Positions 17,274 to 25,883 of a stretch of 35,332 bases of DNA are shown here, in pieces; position 1 is the first letter of the stretch, and each line of letters starts with the position of its first letter. Made by a program: the position numbers and the translations under genes. Source of the DNA: Bacteroidota bacterium (lineage in GTDB: Bacteria > Bacteroidota > Bacteroidia > Bacteroidales > Dysgonomonadaceae); assembly GCA_023418255.1 (NCBI GenBank), contig JAEZZZ010000142.1, positions 1 through 35,332 of the forward strand. The letters run 5' to 3'. The notes under the pieces are model-generated. The model was not told where the DNA came from. It did no database searches and saw nothing but the letters and a program-made list of their open reading frames with translations.

Positions 17274-18566
17274 TCAATGTCGCCTCTTTAAGCCTCCCCT
17301 TCGGGGAGGTTTGGAGGGGCATCTCATTTTACGTTTGAATAGTTCATCTTCGTAATCGTCGCCATGTGTTTCAAGTAAAGAAACACTCGGAAAAACATCG
17401 TTTGTTTCCGGTGCTTTTTCCAAATCGGTAAACGGATTGTTTTCGGTTAGTTCAGCTTTGCTTTCAAACGACGTTTTGTTTTCCGGTTTTCGGGTAATTT
17501 CCGGCTGAATTTGGGGTCTATTTCCCTTAACAAACCACTCGTGAAACACGTTTGCCGAAAATTCTTTGCCTAATCGCGAGCCGTTGAGTACCGTTTTGCT
17601 CGTGTGGTCTATGAAAGTTACACCGAAAATTCTTCCCTGTTCATTCTCCCGAAATACCACCGAAATACCGTTTTTAAGCAGATTTTTCTCGAAGTTTTTT
17701 CGTTTTTTTGAGTCAGAAATAGTTTTCATAATATCCGCTCGAAGTCGGTTTTTGGTCGCCTTGTCGATTTTCCAACGCTCTTTGTCCGTCGCCATTTTCT
17801 TTTGTAAAGCCTCGTATCCGACCGTTTTTCCGAAAAGCGATGACTTAAAGGGAATACCGACCTTTTCTCCTTTCTCGTTCAATACCGAATAAACCAATCC
17901 GTTATAAGGTTTTCCTTTGTGTTCGCCTTTCACTTCTTCCGCTGTCAGATTAAATAATGATAACAGTGCCCGATACTCGCCAAAACTTTGAAAACGGTAT
18001 GATTTTGCCAACTCACGAACCGCATTGGCAACTTGCCGTTTTACATCACCTTTCGAGTAATCCACTTTTTGAAGCGGAAGTACGTTTTGCCGTTCCTGTT
18101 TATCGGCAGGAGTTAAGTTAAATTCCTGTTCCAACTTCCGGCAGATATCCATCGACCGCCGTTTCTCATAGGCATCGGAAATGCAACTTCCGTCGGCTTT
18201 TACCCGTACCGAAACAATATGGATATGTTCCCGCTCAATATCCGTATGTTTAAAAACGATGTAAGGCTGTTCGCCAAAACCGAGTTCGTCCATATACTGT
18301 TGAGCCATCTTGATAAAGCTATCATCCGTTACTTTATCGGTTTGATTCGGGTTTAACGAAATGTGAATGACCGGTTTTTCAGTGCGTTTGTTGGCAGACA
18401 GATAAGGCTCAAACGAGTGCAAAATGTCCGGCATTTGATACGTTCCGTCCGCCTGTTCGATGATATGTTGGGCGAAAAGCACCTTGCCGTTTTCGTCGTC
18501 CACCTTTAATTTGTTGTACGAAATTGCCCCGAAAAGCGATGTTCCGTGTCCGATTTTCGCAACCAT
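17274..18566 (-). CDS. mobB: MobB relaxase
   Basis: This 430-residue relaxase nicks the transfer origin and stays bound to the DNA end. The N-terminal domain has Tyr17 in AISYN, the likely nucleophile. The three-His cluster is His107 (KHTDIE), His114 and His116 (EHIHIVSV), the hallmark of relaxase/mobilisation nuclease domains. The C-terminal 170 residues are variable and charged. The last 13 residues (SKPPRRGGLKRRH) are encoded by a GC-rich palindrome (17293-17309), suggesting that the natural C-terminus was replaced or extended by a mini-repeat. The start overlaps the stop of mobA by one base, so the two are coupled. Confidence 0.93.
   Translation of the reverse strand: MVAKIGHGTSLFGAISYNKLKVDDENGKVLFAQHIIEQADGTYQMPDILHSFEPYLSANKRTEKPVIHISLNPNQTDKVTDDSFIKMAQQYMDELGFGEQPYIVFKHTDIEREHIHIVSVRVKADGSCISDAYEKRRSMDICRKLEQEFNLTPADKQERQNVLPLQKVDYSKGDVKRQVANAVRELAKSYRFQSFGEYRALLSLFNLTAEEVKGEHKGKPYNGLVYSVLNEKGEKVGIPFKSSLFGKTVGYEALQKKMATDKERWKIDKATKNRLRADIMKTISDSKKRKNFEKNLLKNGISVVFRENEQGRIFGVTFIDHTSKTVLNGSRLGKEFSANVFHEWFVKGNRPQIQPEITRKPENKTSFESKAELTENNPFTDLEKAPETNDVFPSVSLLETHGDDYEDELFKRKMRCPSKPPRRGGLKRRH
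17293..17309. repeat. Palindromic mini-repeat in mobB 3' end
   Basis: CCTCCCC-TTC-GGGGAGG has a perfect 7-bp stem and supplies the last codons of mobB. Similar G/C-rich palindromes are common in Bacteroidetes genomes. Confidence 0.7.
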
Positions 18567-19036
18567 TATACGCCGTATTTCTGTTTAAACTCGTTTGCCA
18601 ATGCCACAATTTTCTGCGACAGTTCCACCAACTTGACCGTCTCTTTTTCCAATTTATAGAGAAAAGCCAATGCCTTTTTCTCGGTAAAATTGGTTTTCAA
18701 CGCCTTTACAACTTGATTGTAGTTTACACCGATTGCCCGGAATTGCGAATGAAAAGTGGTCAGTCGCATATAAAAATCTTGTCCGGCTTTATCTATTTTC
18801 ACCGTTTTAATTTCACGATTAAAGAGTACTGCGAGAATATATTCCGCCTTGGTCTGTAATCCCGACTCATCAAAAAGAGCCAAAAAACGGGCATTTTCCT
18901 CATCCGTCAGACGTACCACATAGCGATTATTTCGCTTTGATAGTTTGGGCTTTCTGCCACCAGCCCCCCTAAATCCCCGCAAAGGGTGGACTTTTGGGGT
19001 AATGCTATTGTTCATTTTTTCACTCATCTTATTCAT
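18566..19036 (-). CDS. mobA: MobA, relaxosome accessory protein
   Basis: This 156-residue protein is likely to bind the transfer origin and help the relaxase. After a variable N-terminus there is a ribbon-helix-helix-like segment (NRYVVRLTDEENARFLALF, then TKAEYILAVLF), followed by a helical end typical of MobA/MobC-type mobilisation proteins (FHSQFRAIGVNYNQVVKAL). Residues about 16-28 (VHPLRGFRGAGGR) are encoded by a mini-repeat of the AGCCCCCTAAATCCCC type. It is the first gene of the leftward mobABC operon, facing the non-coding region that probably holds oriT. An ATG at 19024 is an alternative start. Confidence 0.88.
   Translation of the reverse strand: MNKMSEKMNNSITPKVHPLRGFRGAGGRKPKLSKRNNRYVVRLTDEENARFLALFDESGLQTKAEYILAVLFNREIKTVKIDKAGQDFYMRLTTFHSQFRAIGVNYNQVVKALKTNFTEKKALAFLYKLEKETVKLVELSQKIVALANEFKQKYGV
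18962..18994. repeat. Palindromic mini-repeat in mobA 5' end
   Basis: AGCCCCCCTAAATCCCCGCA followed by AAGGGTGGACTTTT is a degenerate copy of a G/C-rich inverted repeat. It is read through in frame in mobA. The traN copy at 30917-30943 belongs to the same type. Confidence 0.6.
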
Positions 19037-19830
19037 TTTTTAATCTCAGTTTATAAAATCAGTCCGTTTCAAAAAATCCCGACTTCGGAGAGGATTTTAA
19101 AGTGGGTTTTCAGGCACGACGAAAATTTCGAGTGCCTGAAAACACAACTTGCTCTGTTCCGGTGAACAGAAAATCCCGACCGTGTCGGGATTAAAGCCAG
19201 TCGATTGAAAAGAGTCAGCAGATGATTTATCAGAAAAGGCACGTCAGCCTGCATCTGTTCAATACAGTGCAAAATTATGGGAAAAAATAGTCGTGAAAGC
19301 TCGTAGTAAAAACGCCAAACACTGCCAAACGACGCCACGAAATGCCAGAAATGAAAAGTCGTGAAATTTCTATTTTTATTTGCAGAAAAAAAGAAAGTAT
19401 GAAATTTCCGGCATTATAAATCAATGGAAGTTGAACTTTAAAAGTTGCCCTTTTAATTAATTCACAATTTCCAATAAGAATTATGAATGCAATATTGCTT
19501 GAATGCCATTTCATGCAAGCATTCAAAAAAAAGGGCATGAAAATAAGCAAATCAAAAATTAAAATCTTTGATAATCAAGTTAAAAGAATTGGATTATTTA
19601 AAAAGAAAGACAGCATTATAGAACAATTTCTCTTTTAATAATTAGCGAAAAAGCAAATCAAAACATTAAATTTTTTCAAAAATGTGATTCAATACAACAA
19701 GAGAATTAAAGCAGAATTATTCATTAAAAAAGGATTGAAAAATGAAACGAGCATGTAAATCAGTTACACACAAGTACATGATTATAGCGAGTTCCATGTG
19801 ACCATAATGTAAAAAATAAAATATAAACAC
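19037..19830. other. Probable oriT region, non-coding
   Basis: This 794-base gap between the divergent mobA and traA genes has no convincing gene. Its left part holds three inverted repeats close together. The first is GTTTTCAGGCAC/GTGCCTGAAAAC (19106-19143, 12-bp perfect arms, with a palindromic CGAAAATTTCG in the loop). The second is TCTGTTC/GAACAGA (19153-19170). The third is AATCCCGAC/GTCGGGATT (19172-19192). A fourth, TTGAATGC/GCATTCAA, is at 19499-19526. The right part is AT-rich. Position beside mobABC and repeat density fit a transfer origin plus divergent promoters; the nick site cannot be placed by eye. Confidence 0.6.
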
Positions 19831-20598
19831 ATGAAAAAAGAAACATTATTTATTGCCTTCACAACACAGAAGGGTGGAGTAGGAAAAAGCGCGATGACTA
19901 CAATTACAGCAAGCATCCTGCATTACCGGATGGGGTACAACGTGGCTGTATTTGACTGCGATTATCCACAATGGAGTATTGCCAAAATGCGCGACAGGGA
20001 CACCAAAACCGTGATTGAAAGCGAACGTTTCAAGCAGTTGGCTTACGAGCAATTTACCTCCATCAACAAAAAGGCATACCCTGTTATTTCGAGCAAACCC
20101 GATGAGGTAATCCAAAAGGCAGAAGCATTTTTAAAAGATACACCGATTGATTTCGATTTCGTGTTTTTCGATTTGCCGGGGACGATTAACTCGGCAGGAG
20201 TAATCAATTCCATTTCGCGTATGCACTACATTTTTTCGCCCATCATTGCCGACCGCTTGGTGTTGGAAAGCACACTTGCTTTTATGAACGTGCTGAACGG
20301 CGTGTTGGTAAAAGGCGGGGATACCGGCATCAAAGGAATTCATCTGTTTTGGAATATGGTGGACGGCAGGGAGAAATCGGAACTTTATGCTCATTATGAC
20401 CATATAATCAAAGAATTGGATTTATCGCTGATGAAGACCTACCTTCCCGATAGCAAGCGGTTCCGGAAAGAGATGTCCGCCGAAATGGAAAATCGACAGA
20501 TTTCACGCTCTACCATCTTCCCGATTGACAGGCGACTTTCCAAGTCCACCCGGATTGAGGAGTTTATCACGGAATTTTTACAAATCGTTCAACCCTGA
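19831..20598 (+). CDS. traA: TraA, ParA-like ATPase
   Basis: This 255-residue ParA/MinD-type ATPase has a deviant Walker A motif near the start (TTQKGGVGKSAMTT), then FDCDYPQW as the switch region and DFVFFDLPGT as Walker B. It is the first gene of the rightward tra operon, as in CTnDOT-type elements where it is called TraA. By family knowledge it may position or segregate the element or modulate transfer. It lies five bases before traB. Confidence 0.88.
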   Translation: MKKETLFIAFTTQKGGVGKSAMTTITASILHYRMGYNVAVFDCDYPQWSIAKMRDRDTKTVIESERFKQLAYEQFTSINKKAYPVISSKPDEVIQKAEAFLKDTPIDFDFVFFDLPGTINSAGVINSISRMHYIFSPIIADRLVLESTLAFMNVLNGVLVKGGDTGIKGIHLFWNMVDGREKSELYAHYDHIIKELDLSLMKTYLPDSKRFRKEMSAEMENRQISRSTIFPIDRRLSKSTRIEEFITEFLQIVQP

Positions 20599-20603
20599 TT
20601 TTT

Positions 20604-21071
20604 ATGGAAGAAAACAGAAAACCGTCCATTAACGAAGAATATATCATGTCCATTGTTTCCGAAACACGTTCCGGACACGATAAGTTGGTTCTTGCCGAAA
20701 ACGAGCAGGTACGTCAAGCTTCAGAAAAGAAGACGGCAGATAATCAGCCACAGGAACGGGGCAACGATTTACAAACAGAAAAACAAGAGATTCGGGAAAA
20801 CAAGAAACGTAAAAATCGACAACTTCCGATAGATTATGAAAGTCGTTTTATAAAAAAAGCCGATTTAACCGTTCGTTCGGGCAAAGGAGTGTATATCCGT
20901 GCCGATTACCACAACAGCATCAATCGCATAATCAGCGTGATAGGAAATAACGAAATATCCATTACCGATTACTTGGATAACATTTTGACGCATCACTTTG
21001 AGATGTTTGAACAGGAGATAACAGATGTATTCGATAGAAATTACAAACCACTAATTCATAAAAACAGATAA
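20604..21071 (+). CDS. traB: TraB-like DUF3408 protein
   Basis: This 155-residue protein has a charged, disordered first half (KKTADNQPQERG, then EIRENKKRKNRQ). The conserved C-terminal part (SRFIKKADLTVRSGKGVYIR, then ISITDYLDNILTHHF) resembles DUF3408 with a ribbon-helix-helix-like fold. DUF3408 genes follow traA in Bacteroidetes conjugative transposons and are called traB or traC. The role is unknown; a DNA-binding partner of TraA is plausible. Only one such gene is present here. Confidence 0.75.
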   Translation: MEENRKPSINEEYIMSIVSETRSGHDKLVLAENEQVRQASEKKTADNQPQERGNDLQTEKQEIRENKKRKNRQLPIDYESRFIKKADLTVRSGKGVYIRADYHNSINRIISVIGNNEISITDYLDNILTHHFEMFEQEITDVFDRNYKPLIHKNR

Positions 21072-21076
21072 TCCCT

Positions 21077-21769
21077 ATGCAACCCAATTTTATAAACATT
21101 TTTTGGCAAGTGCTTCTTGTTATAGCAGTAATAGCCTTATTTTCATTTATTGTTCTATCCATAGCTCTTTACATTCAAACAGGCAGAAAAGACGAGCGTA
21201 AAAGTTGCGGACGACACACCGGTCCGACAACTCGAAAACAGTCAAAAATACCCGATATCATGGGTTCTTCTCGTCAACCGGAACGCCAATCACAGCCAAT
21301 TGAAGCCACGGAACGCCAAAATGAGAATCGTGAAGATAAACCGGTTACTTTTGCCCGTGAAATTCCGAGCGAGGAACTCGACCAAGTTTTCGGAACGGAA
21401 CAAACCGGTGAAACCGACACACGGGAAGACCCCGACCCGGACGAAGACGGAGTAGATTGGCAAGAGGAAGAAACCGAGTTGCAGGCGCACCGCACGACAG
21501 CCGATAATGAGAATGATTTTGCCACGGGAGTCTCTTTCGATGAGTTGCAACAGGTAACGAACCTGATACAGAAAGACAAGTTACGCCCCGATGAGCAAAA
21601 AAGCGTAATCACGGCTGCCGTCAAACTTGCCCATACCGATTTATGGGAAAAAATAATGAAGGCGTTGCCGGATGCTAACGAGAAGATTGCCAAGATGCTT
21701 GATGCTTCGCCACAAAAAGTACAAACAGCCGAAGATTGGCGAAGTTTCGACATCCGGAATTTCATTTGA
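21077..21769 (+). CDS. traD: TraD-like conjugal transfer protein
   Basis: This 230-residue protein has one N-terminal membrane helix (LLVIAVIALFSFIVLSIALY). A long acidic, low-complexity middle follows (TDTREDPDPDEDGVDWQEEE). A conserved helical end reads SFDELQQVTNLIQKDKLRPD and then WEKIMKALPDANEKIAKML, matching what I know of TraD of CTn-type elements. Its function is not known. It is five bases after traB and is followed by a 125-base gap with repeated AGTAAAC motifs and a CCCGG/CCGGG hairpin (21839-21865). Confidence 0.72.
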   Translation: MQPNFINIFWQVLLVIAVIALFSFIVLSIALYIQTGRKDERKSCGRHTGPTTRKQSKIPDIMGSSRQPERQSQPIEATERQNENREDKPVTFAREIPSEELDQVFGTEQTGETDTREDPDPDEDGVDWQEEETELQAHRTTADNENDFATGVSFDELQQVTNLIQKDKLRPDEQKSVITAAVKLAHTDLWEKIMKALPDANEKIAKMLDASPQKVQTAEDWRSFDIRNFI

Positions 21770-21894
21770 TTACAGTAAACGAGTTTACAAATAAACAGGT
21801 AAACAACATTTACAAAACCACTAAATCCAATTTATCAACCCGGCTTCCGTTTCGCTTCATCCGGGCGAGGCGGAGGCCATTAAACAACTGTTTT

Positions 21895-22197
21895 ATGACA
21901 AGAAAAAGAATCTATCTTGCGGCAATACTCACAGTCGCCGCCGTAATGAACGCCCTCGCCCAAGGCGACGGCTCCGCCGGAATCACCAAAGCTACCGATA
22001 TGGTAACCGGCTATTTCGATCCCGCCACCAAACTCATCTACGCCATCGGCGCCGTTGTGGGACTTATCGGCGGAGTAAAAGTTTACGGAAAGTTCAGTTC
22101 CGGCGATCCTGACACGAGCAAAACAGCCGCATCGTGGTTTGGTGCGTGTGTGTTCCTTATTGTTGCAGCTACTATTTTACGTTCCTTTTTCTTGTAA
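21895..22197 (+). CDS. traE: TraE, DUF4134 pilin-like protein
   Basis: This 100-residue protein has a signal peptide (RIYLAAILTVAAVMNALAQG) followed by two membrane helices (LIYAIGAVVGLIGGVKVYG and ACVFLIVAATILRSFFL). This is the DUF4134/TraE family, considered the VirB2-like pilin of Bacteroidetes conjugation systems. I chose ATG 21895 because it gives a proper signal peptide; the open frame extends upstream into traD but that part makes no sense. It ends one base before traF. Confidence 0.87.
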   Translation: MTRKRIYLAAILTVAAVMNALAQGDGSAGITKATDMVTGYFDPATKLIYAIGAVVGLIGGVKVYGKFSSGDPDTSKTAASWFGACVFLIVAATILRSFFL

Positions 22198-22198
22198 A

Positions 22199-22522
22199 AT
22201 GGCGGAATACGAAATCAATAAAGGTGTGGGGCGAAGTGTCGAATTTAAAGGCTTAAAAGCCCAATACCTTTTCATTTTCGCAGGCGGGCTGCTCGCAATG
22301 TTCATCGTTGTAGTTATCCTCTATATGGTAGGCGTTAGCCAATTCTTCTGTCTAGTACTCGGGGTTTGCGGCGCCACGCTTATTGTTTGGAAAACCTTTT
22401 CGATGAATAAAAAGTACGGACAGCACGGCTTGATGAAAATCTCCGCCCGAAAGAATCACCCCCGCTATCTAATCAACCGAAAACGTATGCGTTCACTCTT
22501 AAAAAGAAGAAAAGGAGCATGA
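22199..22522 (+). CDS. traF: TraF, DUF4133 VirB3-like protein
   Basis: This 107-residue inner-membrane protein starts MAEYEINKGVGRSVEFKGLK, the usual beginning of the DUF4133/TraF family. It has two membrane helices (LFIFAGGLLAMFIVVVILYM and FFCLVLGVCGATLIVW) and a basic C-terminus (RKRMRSLLKRRKG). It is VirB3-like and lies between the pilin and the VirB4-like ATPase, as in other systems. Its stop overlaps the traG start in an ATGA. Confidence 0.88.
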   Translation: MAEYEINKGVGRSVEFKGLKAQYLFIFAGGLLAMFIVVVILYMVGVSQFFCLVLGVCGATLIVWKTFSMNKKYGQHGLMKISARKNHPRYLINRKRMRSLLKRRKGA

Positions 22523-25002
22523 GAAACATCAGTAAAATGACAACCTTGGAAAATAAGTTTCCACTGCTTGCCGTCGAAAATGGCTGTATCGTGAGTAAAG
22601 ATGCCGACATTACCGTAGCGTTCAGGGTAGAACTGCCCGAACTGTTCACGGTAACATCCGCAGAGTACGAAACCATTCATTCGGTATGGAACAAGGCAGT
22701 ACGCATAATGCCAAATTTCACGGTAGTGCATAAACAGGATTGGTTCTTAAAAGAGAACTATCAGTCCGGCATTCAAAAAGAAGAGTTGAGTTTTCTCAGC
22801 CGAAGTTTTGAACGGCACTTCAACGAACGTCCCTATCTCAACCACGAATGCTATCTGTTTTTGACGAAAACCACCAGACAGCGAATGGCGACGCAGAGCA
22901 ACTTTTCCACGCTTTGCAGAGGAAGTGTATTACCCAAAGAGATAAAGGACAAGGAGACCGTTCTTCGTTTTCTGGAAAGTGTGAGTCAGTTTGAACGGAT
23001 ATTAAACGACAGCGGGTTTTTTTCGCTTGTCCGTCTTTCGGAAGATGAAATCTGCGAAAAAGGAGGTCTGTTGGAGCAGTACTTTTCATTGAAAGGAAAA
23101 GAGCACGCACCGCTTGAAGATATCTCGTTCGGTGCGGAAGAAGTGAAAATCGGCGACAATATCCTCTGCCTGCACACCCTTTCGGACAGCGACGATTTAC
23201 CGTCAGCGGTTAGTCCGGATAGCCGGTATGAAAAATTATCGACTGACCGTTCGGACTGCCGACTATCTTTCGCAGCCCCCGTAGGCTTATTGCTCTCTTG
23301 TAACCATATTTACAACCAGCTGCTTTTTATCGAAGACAGCGATGAGAACCTGCGTAAGTTCGAGAAAAGCGCAAGGAATATGCACTCGCTCGGACGTTAT
23401 TCGCGAAGTAATCAAATCAACGAGCAGTGGATTCAGGAATATCTGAACATAGCCCATTCTCAAGGCTTGACTTCCATCAGGGCACACTTTAACGTAATAG
23501 CGTGGAGCGATAATCGGGATGAACTCAAACATATCAAAAACGATGTGGGCAGTCAGTTGGCTTTAATGGGCTGCACACCCAGACACAACACCGTAGATAC
23601 GGCAACGCTCTATTGGGCGTGTATGCCCGGCAATGCCGCCGACTTTCCGTCGGAAGAAAGTTTTTACACTTTCATTGAGCCGGCTCTGTGCTTTTTCAGT
23701 CAGGAGACCAACTACAAAAGTTCGACATCGCCGTTCGGCATTAAAATGGCGGACAGACTTACGGGAAAACCGTTGCACTTGGATATTTCAGATTTACCGA
23801 TGAAAAAAGGCGTTATCACGAACCGAAACAAATTTGTGTTGGGTCCCAGCGGAAGCGGAAAATCGTTCTTTATGAACCATCTTGTCAGACAGTATTACGA
23901 ACAGGGAACGCATGTGTTGTTGGTGGATACGGGAAACTCCTACCAAGGTTTGTGCAGCCTGATACACCAAAAAACCAAAGGCGAAGACGGGATTTACTTT
24001 ACCTACACGGAAGAGAATCCCATTTCATTCAATCCGTTTTTCACGGATGATTATGTGTTCGACGTGGAGAAAAAAGACAGCATCAAAACCCTGCTTTTAA
24101 CGCTTTGGAAAAGTGAAGAAGAGAAAATATCGAAAACCGAAAGCGGCGAACTCGGCAGTGCGGTAACGGCCTACATCCATAAAATTCAGTCCGACTGGAG
24201 TATCACGCCCAACTTCAACACTTTTTACGAGTTTATGCGTGATGAGTACCGCCCGGAAATGGAAAAGAGAGACATCAAAGTGGAAAAAGACGATTTCAAC
24301 ATTGATAATTTTCTGACGACACTAAGGCAATATTACAGAGGCGGACGTTTTGATTTTTTGCTGAATTCCGATAAAAACATCGACCTTTTAAACAAACGCT
24401 TTATCGTGTTCGAGATTGATGCCATCAAGGAAAATCGGGAACTTTTTCCTGTTGTTACGATTATCATCATGGAAGCCTTTATCAATAAAATGAGGCGATT
24501 GAAAGGAGTTCGTAAACAACTGATAGTGGAAGAGGCATGGAAAGCCGTTGCATCTGCAAATATGGCTGATTATTTGAAATACATGTACAAAACGGTGCGC
24601 AAGTATTTCGGCGAAGCCATCGTGGTAACGCAAGAGGTGGACGACATCATTTCCAGCCCGATAGTCAAAGAGAGCATCATCAACAATTCGGATTGCAAAA
24701 TCTTACTCGACCAACGCAAGTATGTGAACAAATTCGATCAGATACAGGCTCTGCTCGGACTAACGGAAAAGGAGAAAGCGCAAATACTTTCCATCAATAT
24801 GAACAACGCCCCTAACCGGAAATACAAAGAGGTCTGGATAGGATTGGGCGGAACGCAATCCGCAGTTTACGCCACCGAAGTATCTCGTGAAGAATACCTT
24901 TGCTACACTACCGAAGAAACCGAAAAATTGGAAGTGATGAACAAAGCGGAATCGTTGGACGGAGATATGGAGAGGGCAATAAAACTCTTGGTAAACAAGT
25001 AA
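22519..25002 (+). CDS. traG: TraG, VirB4-like conjugation ATPase
   Basis: This 827-residue cytoplasmic ATPase powers assembly of the mating channel. The N-terminal half is the VirB4/TraG-type domain. Walker A is GPSGSGKSFFMNH (near residue 450). Walker B is in RKQLIVEEAWKAVAS (near 670), followed by AIVVTQEVDDIISSPIVKE. Length fits the TraG family of conjugative transposon ATPases. Translation probably starts at the ATG overlapping the traF stop; an ATG at 22537 (MTTLENKFPLL) is an alternative. Confidence 0.94.
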   Translation: MRNISKMTTLENKFPLLAVENGCIVSKDADITVAFRVELPELFTVTSAEYETIHSVWNKAVRIMPNFTVVHKQDWFLKENYQSGIQKEELSFLSRSFERHFNERPYLNHECYLFLTKTTRQRMATQSNFSTLCRGSVLPKEIKDKETVLRFLESVSQFERILNDSGFFSLVRLSEDEICEKGGLLEQYFSLKGKEHAPLEDISFGAEEVKIGDNILCLHTLSDSDDLPSAVSPDSRYEKLSTDRSDCRLSFAAPVGLLLSCNHIYNQLLFIEDSDENLRKFEKSARNMHSLGRYSRSNQINEQWIQEYLNIAHSQGLTSIRAHFNVIAWSDNRDELKHIKNDVGSQLALMGCTPRHNTVDTATLYWACMPGNAADFPSEESFYTFIEPALCFFSQETNYKSSTSPFGIKMADRLTGKPLHLDISDLPMKKGVITNRNKFVLGPSGSGKSFFMNHLVRQYYEQGTHVLLVDTGNSYQGLCSLIHQKTKGEDGIYFTYTEENPISFNPFFTDDYVFDVEKKDSIKTLLLTLWKSEEEKISKTESGELGSAVTAYIHKIQSDWSITPNFNTFYEFMRDEYRPEMEKRDIKVEKDDFNIDNFLTTLRQYYRGGRFDFLLNSDKNIDLLNKRFIVFEIDAIKENRELFPVVTIIIMEAFINKMRRLKGVRKQLIVEEAWKAVASANMADYLKYMYKTVRKYFGEAIVVTQEVDDIISSPIVKESIINNSDCKILLDQRKYVNKFDQIQALLGLTEKEKAQILSINMNNAPNRKYKEVWIGLGGTQSAVYATEVSREEYLCYTTEETEKLEVMNKAESLDGDMERAIKLLVNK

Positions 25003-25031
25003 GCAAGAATATTAAACCAAATCCAAAAACA

Positions 25032-25661
25032 ATGAAACAGAAACTTTTAATTTTAGTAACGGCATTGACTTTAAGCGGTTTTTGCGCCAATGCCCAATTT
25101 ATCGTAAACGATCCGATAAACGTTGCCACCAGTATTGCCAATACCGCAAAAGAGATTATCCAGACGTCCAAAACGGTAAAGAATACACTCGACAACTTTA
25201 AGGAAGTAGAGAAAGTATATAAGCAGGGAAAAGAGTATTACGACGCTCTGCGTAAGGTGAACGATTTAGTGAAGGATGCCCGAAAAGTACAGCAAACCAT
25301 CTTGATGGTGGGTGATATTTCGGATTTGTACGTGAACAGCTACAAATTGATGCTGCAGGATAAAAACTTCTCTTTTGAAGAGCTTACCGCGATTGCATTC
25401 GGCTACACAAAACTCTTGGAAGAAAGCGCGGCATTGTTGAAAGAGTTGAAACAGATTGTCAATCCCACAACCCTTTCACTCAATGATAAGGAGCGGATGG
25501 ATTGGATTGACCAAATTTATAAAGAAATCAGTGAATATCGTTCATTGGTCAGCTATTACACCAACAAAAACATCTCGGTCTCTTACCTGCGTGCGAAAAA
25601 ACAGAACGACGCACAACGGGTACTCGACTTGTACGGTTCGGTAAGTGACAAATATTGGTAG
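25032..25661 (+). CDS. traI: TraI, DUF4141 periplasmic protein
   Basis: This 209-residue protein has a signal peptide (LLILVTALTLSGFCANAQF). A mostly helical, coiled-coil-like body follows (TSIANTAKEIIQTSKTVKN, then EVEKVYKQGKEYYDALRKVN). This is the DUF4141/TraI family of Bacteroidetes conjugative transposons, thought to be a VirB5/TrbJ-like periplasmic component. I chose ATG 25032 because it gives the signal peptide; the open frame continues upstream into traG. It is normally followed by traJ; here an ATPase gene intervenes. Confidence 0.85.
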   Translation: MKQKLLILVTALTLSGFCANAQFIVNDPINVATSIANTAKEIIQTSKTVKNTLDNFKEVEKVYKQGKEYYDALRKVNDLVKDARKVQQTILMVGDISDLYVNSYKLMLQDKNFSFEELTAIAFGYTKLLEESAALLKELKQIVNPTTLSLNDKERMDWIDQIYKEISEYRSLVSYYTNKNISVSYLRAKKQNDAQRVLDLYGSVSDKYW

Positions 25662-25883
25662 AATTTAGTAAACAAGTTGATGAGCAAACCGAGTAAACGA
25701 GGCAATAGCGATAGACGAAATGCTGAATGTCAGGATAATCTCTACTTGTTTACTTGTACATTCGTCAACTAAAAACTATATCCGATTAATTTCGGGAACG
25801 TTCTTTGATATATTGTGTGAATTATTTTGATTCTTCAATTTGATTATGTATTTTTGCAGTTCAACTTCAAATTTACATAAATA
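25662..25883. other. Gap with repeats before the ATPase cassette
   Basis: This 222-base non-coding stretch contains AGTAAACAAG at 25667-25676 and its inverted copy CTTGTTTACT at 25745-25754. Another AGTAAACGAG is at 25691-25701, and the promoter of the next gene lies near the right end. It is the left flank of the inserted ATPase gene and may contain an insertion scar. Confidence 0.55.
25826..25856 (+). promoter_or_regulatory. Bacteroidetes promoter of the ATPase gene
   Basis: A -33 box TTTG (25826-25829) and a -7 box TATTTTTG (25849-25856) are separated by 19 bases, matching the Bacteroidetes consensus. The gene starts 28 bases later. This gives the ATPase gene a promoter independent of the tra operon. 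Confidence 0.68.

Noticed and set aside
21736..21894. Upstream extension of traE
   Set aside because: Overlaps the traD end and would precede an evident signal peptide starting at 21895.
24900..25031. Upstream extension of traI
   Set aside because: Lies within traG and precedes a clear signal peptide starting at 25032.
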